From contig CM075943.1 of the NCBI GenBank assembly GCA_038030265.1, positions 40,362,001 through 40,426,000 of the forward strand: a stretch of 64,000 nucleotides of DNA. The letters are read 5' to 3'. Of the stretch, positions 57,401 to 64,000 are shown piece after piece. Below the pieces are notes generated by a model. That model ran no database searches. It was not told the origin of the DNA and was given only the letters and a program-made list of their open reading frames with translations. The position numbers were made by a program, and so were the translations under genes. The number at the start of each line of letters is the position of its first letter. The first letter of the stretch is position 1. The DNA is from Corythucha ciliata (Eukaryota > Arthropoda > Insecta > Hemiptera > Tingidae).

Positions 57401-57729
57401 TACCACCCACAGCACTTATTCATAAAATTAGCCCCGTTCCCGTACTGGTGGGAGGGGGGAGGATCCCAATTTTTGGCCAAGCTCTGTACTTTGTGGCCAA
57501 ATTTTCAGATTTCGGAGTGAAAAATACGACAGGATGTAGAGCTTTCGTTCCCTAGCGCTCTAGCCGTGTTCGCGCCAGCTATATTTTCACGATTCCGCAA
57601 AATTATTCTAAAAATTCGACTGAGAGGTTGAAAAGCTTCCCCCCTCGTCCGTTCCGTTTCAACAACTGAGCGCCGTACTCAGCTCTGGGTAATTGCCTCC
57701 ACACCGCGAGGCGTTATCTGTTTTGTTCT
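51426..57729. other. Intergenic DNA, no confident gene
   Basis: About 6.3 kb without recognisable genes. It contains short frames at 53569-54184, 54483-54887 and 55801-56860, none with a known domain and most paired with frames on the other strand. A C10 run lies at 55234-55243. A 60-bp patch near 57255-57290 shares cataaaccgcgtc with 59219-59240. Confidence 0.4.
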
Positions 57730-57960
57730 TTTCTTCTTTTTTTCTGATGCGAATTAGCGTTTTTCACTATACTTGCCGCAAATAAGCAATTGCTTTCAAT
57801 TCTGGTCTTGAATTACCTCTTTTCACAATTTTTGCCGTGAACAGTGCATTAGCAGTTTTTTTTGCATTCTATAGCCGTAAAATGTCCCGGTAAAATGTCC
57901 AGAGACATTACATTACAAATGTAATGTCTCTCGCATTTTTAGCCCCGAACCAACACTTTT
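57730..57960 (+). repeat. Degenerate minisatellite, block I
   Basis: Modules such as gcgaattagcgtttttcactatacttgccgc match those at 34440-34680. A perfect 14-bp hairpin with a 3-base loop (agagacattacatt-aca-aatgtaatgtctct, 57901-57931) lies inside. Confidence 0.6.
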
Positions 57961-58539
57961 TCCGGAATTTGGTTCCTAAGTAAAGGTTCATAATATTCAA
58001 TCTCTAAGCTTTTCTGGGCCCGGTAGGCCATTTTCTGAAAAGACCCCTGGGTCTCTCTCGCCCTCCTCAACACTATATGGGCACGCTACCGATTATGACT
58101 TATTTCAAGGAATTTTTTATAGGATGGAATACATTTTGGTTGATTTATCACGGAATTTCAAGTTGACAACGCTACAAGGGGGAAGTTTGGCTTTGGCCCC
58201 TGAAAACAAATTATTTAGCAAGAAACTCTCTACTCAGACCCACAAAATGCTGCTTCAAATAATGAAAAATGGAATTTCACGGCTACAAAGCAACGGACTG
58301 TTGACAGCGAAAAGATCTCCCCCACTGCACCGGCCGAAACCCAACAAGTAACTCAGCCAAAAATGGCGAATTTCAAAAACTAAGACTAAAGTTGACACTA
58401 AAACTAGATTATTCATTTCTATACGCATAGTCTTGATATTTGGCCCGAACCGGCACTTTGGACTCACAGCTACTGATGCGACCTTAGCGTCACGAAGAAG
58501 GCCTAATGACCATCAGAAGTCCACAACTTGAGCTTGACA
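57961..58539. other. Non-coding DNA between minisatellite blocks
   Basis: No gene recognised; a 75-codon plus frame (58124-58351) has no known motif and opposes a minus frame. Confidence 0.35.
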
Positions 58540-59000
58540 CGAAAACGTTTTGTTTCGATGAAGGGTAACCTTGCAAACTTGTAAATTCACGTTAATTAAG
58601 ACCGAGAACTCGCAATTTCGAGGATATTCAGCCGCGAAACTAACAATTTTGCGGTTTCAGCTCCAAGTGATGTCATTTTGTGACTACGTTTGCAAGGCTT
58701 TGAGCGCTGTCAGAGGGCCCGTAGTTCGGCGTTCAAGGCTACTAAAATAATGAAAAAGGACCAAAATTTCACAATTTCGCAGAAACAAATATCATAAATT
58801 TACATGTGCGCGAAATCCAAAAGGTACCAGAAGCTTGCAATTTGCGAGGATATCAAGACTCGAAACTGGAAGTTTCGCCAAAATAAGTACCTACCAGAAA
58901 CTCACAATTTGCACAAATGAAGACAATAAATTCGCAATTTTGAGAAAATTCATACCCGAATCTGGCAATTTTGCATATTTTTAGCTCCGAGTGATGAAAT
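58540..59000 (+). repeat. Degenerate minisatellite, block J
   Basis: Modules like gaaactcgcaatttcgaggatattcagcc, closely similar in kind to block F at 33.4-34.4 kb and in the same orientation. Confidence 0.6.
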
Positions 59001-59739
59001 TGCACGACTAGTATACTATACGCATATCCCATCCTTCGGGATCAGGCTCTTAACCCACGTTCCGCGATGACAAATTGATAATTAATTCGTCCAAAACCAA
59101 TGACCTACGTGAAACATTCATTTTTGGCCAATTTAGGATTTGGTGGCGGGCCCGTAAGTGTGTTTTGGGCGAGATCGGCTACATATTTTATCAATTCAGT
59201 AATTTCAGTATGGTTTGAGTGCTCATAAACCGCGTCCGGTGCTATTGAAAAAATATCACGACGGAGACCCCATGAATAAATTATCCTGTGGACAGGCGCG
59301 GTGGGCCGCGTGATCGTGAGCCCTATAATCCAAGGAAAAGCCACGGCCTGGCCTATTGGAACAAAAAAACAAAAACAAAATATTATAAATAAACCTATAT
59401 ATATATATATGTGAATTCCGGAGACCACTGAATTCGTATTCTAGAGGTCCTGAAACATGAAAAAAACATGCCATGACCCATGTTTGCCTCCATCACGACG
59501 AGACCAATAGTGCACTTTGACATAAATGAAATGCACTAAAACAGTAGAATCACCGGTCTCCAAGGCTTGCTGCCTCAATTTTACAGTTTCGAGACCGTTT
59601 TGAAATACCGAAGATAAAATTTACGTTGGATGCGGTGCGCGGTGTTGTCAGTTTCGGTTTTCCGAGGCAGGTCCGTAATGATCCCTACTTCCCACACCCT
59701 CCCGTGAAATCCTTGTATTTCAGCTTTCAGGTATGAACG
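59001..59739. other. Non-coding DNA with AT repeat
   Basis: Contains a short TA repeat near 59394-59411. A minus-strand frame (59105-59428) ends in a coding-like stretch (DIFSIAPDAVYEHSNHTEIT) whose PDAVYE part is repeated in another frame near 57,275, suggesting a short shared repeat rather than a gene. Confidence 0.35.
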
Positions 59740-60660
59740 CTGGTGCTGTACAAAAATCCATTTTTGCAGCTGTGACTCACAGACAAACCAATTTCTCAGA
59801 CTTTTCTTACCAAAAAATCATTTTCGCAGGTCCAACACTCTGGAAAGCCAACGGATTTCGGAAGTGGTGTCTCAATCATTTTTTTTTATGGAAAAACTTT
59901 CAGTTCTGATGTAACACCGCGGTATTGTAGTTAAATTGCCAGTTTTCTAGTGGAATAATTAGATTTTGGGTGAAACATAACTCGTAAAATCCGTCAATAT
60001 TGGAGTAAAATCGTCCTTTTTTTGGATGGGATTTAGGAGGCCAGGTTTTAATTATTGTTTTCAAATCGTCAGCTCTTTAGGAAACCTTCAGTTTCATTGT
60101 AAAATCTTCATTTTTGGGAGTAAAAATTGTTGTATTGGAGTTAAATCTTTTAGATTTCGTGTAAAATGCATGGCCAGTTTTTGGGTGACACTTTGGCCTT
60201 GGCGTAAATCATCAGTTTTAGATGAAAATCTTGAGCTTTGTGGTTAAATTAGCAGTTTTAAAGTAAGACTTCAGTTTTTGTGTAAAACGTTTGCTTGGGA
60301 TAAAATCGTCTGTTTCGGAGTCAAATCGTCACTTACGGGAAAAAATCGCTAGTACTGGGGTGAAATCGTCGGTGTCGTCAGTATTTGCGTAAAGAGTTTT
60401 GTGAGTAAAATCTGTCAGTGCAGTTTTTAGATTAAATCATCATTTTTTGGGTAACATCATCAGCTTTGTTGTGAAATCGTCAGCTTCGGGCTGAAATATT
60501 TGGTTTTGAGGTAAAGCCGAAGGCGCTACGGTTTTGCCCGTTTGACTTGTTGAAAAGCCAATTTCAAGAGGTTGTCTCTTCAAAAGGGCCCGATTCACAG
60601 ATTTGGTTTACTGAAAAACTAAATTTATTTTGTATTTTTGGCTCTGTGAGGATCAAATTT
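59740..60660 (+). repeat. Degenerate minisatellite, block K
   Basis: Strong repetition of taaaatcgtcagttttggggt-type units of about 30-40 bp, with drift, over almost 1 kb. No gene. Confidence 0.7.
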
Positions 60661-61224
60661 TGTGTTTTTGGCTATTTGAAAGAGATGATTTCATGCATGG
60701 GTTTCCGCCCATGAAATCCTGGGCAAACTTGATGTACATTGTGTGTGAGAGAGGGGTGAATATCACATGCGCCTTAAAGGCATAGGCATGCAAGTTTATA
60801 AAATGAGTGCCCCTCGGAATCTGCAAGTTTCACCTAAAAACCATTATAACTCTGCAAAATATTTTTACAGAGTTAACTTGACATTAATTTTGTCGCTCTC
60901 TTTATTCCGTGGAGAATGTTATTCTGGACTAGAAATCTGTGCAGAAGTCATTTATTAGCGCTTTTCCACCCGTCCCCTCTTCCATACTTAACTTCTCTGC
61001 TAGAACAGAATTTGTCGCTCAGGCAAAGTTACTGGCTGAGGAGGACGTATTTGGAACTAGGATTTCCTGGAAAGATTATCATCGTTTAAAATATGGCTCG
61101 TATTAAAACCCTGGGAGATGCGTCCACCTGGGGCTTAGTATGTTTCTATGAGTAAACAAAAAAAATTAGGTTATAAATTTATTTTAAAACACGTAAATTA
61201 CTCCAAGAATTCAAGAAATCAATC
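60661..61224. other. Intergenic DNA
   Basis: No gene or clear repeat seen; a short inverted pair (atgatttcatgcatggg and cccatgaaatcc) lies near 60685-60720. Confidence 0.35.
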
Positions 61225-61362
61225 ATGAATTTATACTTGGGACTGTCAGCTTCGACGTATATTTACCAAGGGCTCTGCGCCACTCTCCGAGCAACGGCCA
61301 CCGAAGGCTTTAACCTGTCACTTTACGCCTACTACCCGAAAATCCCCGTTGAAATATCGTTC

Positions 61363-61713
61363 TCATTTCCCAGCTTTTCTTTCGGCGTCGTCATCATCGG
61401 TCCGTATGGAATAGAAGTGGAAATCGACTTTCCCCTCCTTCAACGCGGCCTCCTTCTGTCGAAATATTTCGACTGCGGCCTCCCATTCATAACATTGCTC
61501 AGCCTGTTCAACCCCCGCTCCGTTTTGAGTTTCTTCGTTCCGCTCATAACTCAAGACACAGCGGACGGCTTGATTCGACTCTGCCTGTATAGCGTTATAA
61601 GCCTGCCAGTGGTTCGAGTTAGTATAAAAAATACAATGGGACGGGACACTGCCTACCGTCATTTCCTGTGCAGACGTGCGACTATCAAAGGTATATCGAG
61701 CGAAAAATAACAT
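61363..61713 (-). CDS. Candidate 116-codon protein, unknown family
   Basis: Starts at ATG in a good context (cacaATG) and ends TGA at 61363. It reads MLFFARYTFDSRTSAQEMTV, later ESNQAVRCVLSYERNEETQN and EWEAAVEIFRQKEAALKEGK, ending RTDDDDAERKAGK. The second half is highly charged and likely helical. First codon positions are rich in G and third positions rich in G/C, a coding bias absent from the neighbours, which favours this strand over the overlapping 161-codon plus frame (61225-61710). I recognise no domain. It may be an exon, a small gene or a retrocopy; an A29 run lies just upstream at 61768-61796. Confidence 0.35.
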   Translation of the reverse strand: MLFFARYTFDSRTSAQEMTVGSVPSHCIFYTNSNHWQAYNAIQAESNQAVRCVLSYERNEETQNGAGVEQAEQCYEWEAAVEIFRQKEAALKEGKVDFHFYSIRTDDDDAERKAGK

Positions 61714-61765
61714 TGTGAGAGTAAGTGATGAGGAAGTGGGGGAGACCTTTGTAGTGGTCTAAAAG

Positions 61766-61798
<33 letters not shown>

Positions 61799-61882
61799 AT
61801 ACTCTTATACAGTCTCTATTCTATTCACAGCAATTTAAATGCATGCCAACCTTTCTTCTTTAAAGGGCCGATAAATGTGCAG

Positions 61883-62182
61883 CCGGAGAGAATAAAAGAA
61901 GCGGGTTCGTTATCGAGAGACGATAGGCAAATACGACGTGGAAACGGCGTCGACAACGTGATTCCAAAGTCTTTCACACCGAAGACGGTGGCGGTGGAGA
62001 GGGAAAAAAAGACAGTGAATCAATCGAAAGTCAACGAGCGTAAAATAAAGGCCGATGACGAGATGGCTTGTCAACGGCAAACGTGTGAGAAAGGAATCGA
62101 CGGAAGCAAACAGGAAGAAATATCAGTCACCGCGAAGGAGTGCCATATGAGTCAGGTGATCATAAGGAGGGAGGCCAGATAA
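61883..62182 (+). CDS. Candidate terminal exon, basic lysine-rich protein, unknown
   Basis: A pyrimidine stretch (ccaacctttcttctttaaag) followed by gtgcag gives possible acceptors at 61865 or 61882. The open frame then runs PERIKEAGSLSRDDRQIRRG through KSKVNERKIKADDEMACQRQ-like charged sequence to VIIRREAR and TAA at 62180-62182. The frame has no ATG of its own at the start, fitting an internal acceptor. AATAAA at 62241-62246, about 60 bp past the stop, is a plausible polyadenylation signal. Purine-rich first positions and GC-richer third positions support coding. No family recognised; an upstream exon was not identified. Confidence 0.4.
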   Translation, partial: PERIKEAGSLSRDDRQIRRGNGVDNVIPKSFTPKTVAVEREKKTVNQSKVNERKIKADDEMACQRQTCEKGIDGSKQEEISVTAKECHMSQVIIRREAR

Positions 62183-62240
62183 GGAGAAGAAACAAAAAAT
62201 AAATGTCCGTCCTCCTCCCCTCTACCCGCATCCTTGCGTC

Positions 62241-62246
62241 AATAAA
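62241..62246 (+). terminator. Polyadenylation signal AATAAA
   Basis: Canonical hexamer 59 bases after the TAA of the candidate exon at 61883-62182. It supports, but does not prove, a 3' end here. Confidence 0.35.
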
Positions 62247-63229
62247 TTTCTAATATGCTGAATCTGATTTAACTTTATTAAATTCAAAGTTCGATATAAA
62301 AGTGTTTACAAGTTATTTCTCTCAATATTGACGCTGTAATTTAGTTCAGCAACATGTAAGCGAATTCCTTTACAACTCCTTTCCCATACCACCAACTCAT
62401 AGCAACTTGGTAATCGACTCAAGAGACTCATGTTACTTCCTTCAACCAAGTTTAGGTGACTAACTACATGCCAGTTGACGGGTTGCAAGGAGAAAGGGAG
62501 TTACCAATAAGAAACTCATTTAAGATTATCACAGCATGAAAACAATTCGTTAATTACTACGCTTGTTTAGCAACATTGATAGTTTTCCCAGCTATTAAAT
62601 CGACTTTTTCCCCCCTCAAACCCTTCATCAACAGCAACAGCAACAGCCAAGAGGCGGCGCATTGTTTAAAGTTTAAAATTAAATCAGAATAACAGCACAG
62701 GGGCTGGGAAAACATGAAGCGTTTACAAGGCAAACAAGGTTTGCAGGAGTTGCGCAGGTTCCATCGAAAGCGAGAAAAAAACTTGTAATGTGTTTCATTC
62801 TCTATTTTTTCGTGGGTTGAAGTGAGAGAGAATGGTGAAGAAGGGCGATTTTCCCTTCCAGGTTTGCACGCACAAAAAAAAAAAAAAAAAAAAAAAATTG
62901 AAAAGTTGACTTCTTCTATGCCCTTGCAGGACCCAATTTCACCGTTGCTCGGAGTTTGTGGATAAACTTTTTCAAGTGATGCCAGAAAAAGAAAGTTTCT
63001 TTTTTTTGTAATTATAAAATAATCTTCTTTTCAACAAACCAAACGCTCCAAAGAATGATGAGAGAAGCTGCTGTTCGGAAAATAAAGATGAGGCTGATGA
63101 TTACAAGACGGGTATCAGACTTCTACCGCTCTTCAATATTCTTACTTCAGCTAAACCAATAGCGTAACTATGAGAGGACGGGGCGTCCAACATATGTTTT
63201 ATCTTTCTGGCCTTAAAATACAGAATCTA
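62247..63229. other. Intergenic DNA
   Basis: AT-rich, with an A24 run at 62874-62897 and a short CAGCAACAG-type repeat near 62632-62648. No gene seen. Confidence 0.4.
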
Positions 63230-63620
63230 TGTATAATCAATTTTTAGGTAACTTGACTCCAATTTCCTGAGTTTGGCACTTCCAAACAACAAATTCCTCG
63301 GAGTTGGCTCTTTAAAATAGGGATAAATTACTCCGAAACCCCAATTTTGCGGATTTCTCTTCCTCTGAAAATCTGACCGTGTCTTTCGAGCGCCAAAAAA
63401 CCAAATTTCCCTGGTTTTGGCTTTTAATAAACTACAGTTTAGCTTTGGAGTGTTGGTATGAGCCACGACCAACCGATGTTTCCAGTCTTGGGGCTATTCA
63501 GGGGCCAGAGTTCCAATTATTCTCTTGAAACGAACGAATTTTATGGGTTTGAAATTTTGCTCCCGTCAGACGCCGCACGGTCTTTACTTTGGTCCCCTCC
63601 ACTTTCGTTCGGGGGTTTTG
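63230..63620 (-). repeat. Degenerate minisatellite, block L
   Basis: Modules like gaaaccccaattttgcggatttctcttcc resemble block D at 26.3-27.3 kb in content. No gene; opposing frames at 63227-63737 are by-products. Confidence 0.5.
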
Positions 63621-63676
63621 CGGTATTTTAAATATTATAAGTATATAATTATTAAAAAAAATGCGTCCAATATTAA

Positions 63677-63811
63677 GAGCCAATTTCACCACCGGGAGTT
63701 AGGTTGGAGTTACCTAACTCTAACATTGTTTACATAAATAGTGACGCCTTTTTTCAGTTAATTCTGAGTTAACGTAACTCAAACCTTAACTCTCAGTGGT
63801 GAAATCCACCA
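63677..63811 (-). mobile_element. 135-bp MITE, copy 2 (inverted relative to 21.5 kb)
   Basis: The reverse complement of the element at 21538-21672, same length, with few differences. TAA flanks at 63674-63676 and 63812-63814 give an independent target duplication, so both copies arrived by transposition. Confidence 0.9.
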
Positions 63812-63904
63812 TAAATGAAAAACAGAATAATTCATTTATTTAAAAAATATCTATTTACAAAATGAAACTCTTGTCTGCCCACTCAAATTCTTTATTTTTC
63901 CGAA

Positions 63905-63941
63905 CCGGTTTTCTGCTTCTATGAAGCCATCATCGGGGATC
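63905..63941 (-). other. Hammerhead-core-like motif, second copy
   Basis: The minus strand reads ccgatgatggcttcatagaagcagaaaaccggt: a GATGATG box, a perfect GCTTC/GAAGC stem and GAAAACCGGT. It has the same layout as 27040-27075 with a different stem sequence, that is, compensatory change. The leading C-TGA of a true hammerhead core is not perfect here. Confidence 0.3.
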
Positions 63942-64000
63942 TATTTGACAAACAATAACAAGAAGGGACATGAATAACAAACACACACCGGACTGGCAGT

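Noticed and set aside
57053..59428. Possible shared exon (both places read PDAVYE on the minus strand)
   Set aside because: The match is about 25 bases and is followed by stops in one copy; better explained as a short dispersed repeat.
61225..61710. 161-codon plus-strand frame
   Set aside because: Base bias by codon position favours the overlapping minus-strand frame; the plus frame is hydrophobic antisense, though this is not certain.
1..64000. CRISPR arrays, rRNA genes, complete tRNA genes, bacterial operons
   Set aside because: Looked for and not seen; the repeats present are minisatellites and transposons, and no complete cloverleaf or rRNA-like segment was found.

Overview
This window looks like nuclear DNA of an arthropod, most likely an insect. 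The evidence is an interrupted gene with GT-AG introns encoding an insect-type Ly6 (quiver/sleepless-like) protein, polyadenylation signals, AT-leaning composition, and a dense load of arthropod-type transposons (Ty3/Gypsy, Jockey/R1-like LINEs, PIF/Harbinger elements and MITEs). There are no operons, no bacterial gene signatures, no CRISPR array and no rRNA. The species cannot be fixed from sequence alone.

Region by region. 1-3.7 kb: no confident gene, a degenerate minisatellite (1135-1450) and a 138-bp MITE (1597-1734). 3.76-13.1 kb, minus strand: the one convincing host gene, a GPI-anchored Ly6 protein with exons at 3759-3959, 4027-4157 and 10474-10557 and a tentative signal-peptide exon at 13054-13111. 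Its large intron carries several MITEs. 13.9-16.5 kb: a long degenerate minisatellite. 16.9-17.1 kb: a LINE reverse-transcriptase fragment. 18.6-19.3 kb: a 219-codon ORF of unknown nature. 21.3-23.3 kb: a SINE-like fragment, a 135-bp MITE and a 1.2-kb PIF/Harbinger-type element. 26.3-29.5 kb: more minisatellite, a LINE RT remnant on the minus strand (27745-28095) and a GC-rich ORF. 29.7-30.4 kb: a large inverted repeat. 33.4-34.7 kb: minisatellite. 34893-36281: a PIF/Harbinger element with 33-bp perfect TIRs, a TAA target duplication and a truncated transposase. 39.2-45.8 kb: a decayed Ty3/Gypsy retrotransposon on the minus strand between 72-bp direct repeats, interrupted by a foldback insertion, with an unclassified 1.46-kb inverted-repeat element at its 3' side. 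50.05-51.4 kb: a second Gypsy remnant (plus strand) that has lost most of its RT. 57.7-60.7 kb and 63.2-63.6 kb: more minisatellite. 61.2-62.25 kb: a GC-richer locus with coding-like ORFs, perhaps a second host gene.

The notable theme is the genome's own repeat ecology. At least five distinct inverted-repeat families share 3-bp TAA/TTA target duplications, as expected for PIF/Harbinger transposition. Over 7 kb is degenerate minisatellite built from related modules, present in both orientations. I found no clear evidence of a new biochemical system; the strongest open questions are listed as findings. Everything is from reading the sequence; no database search was run.
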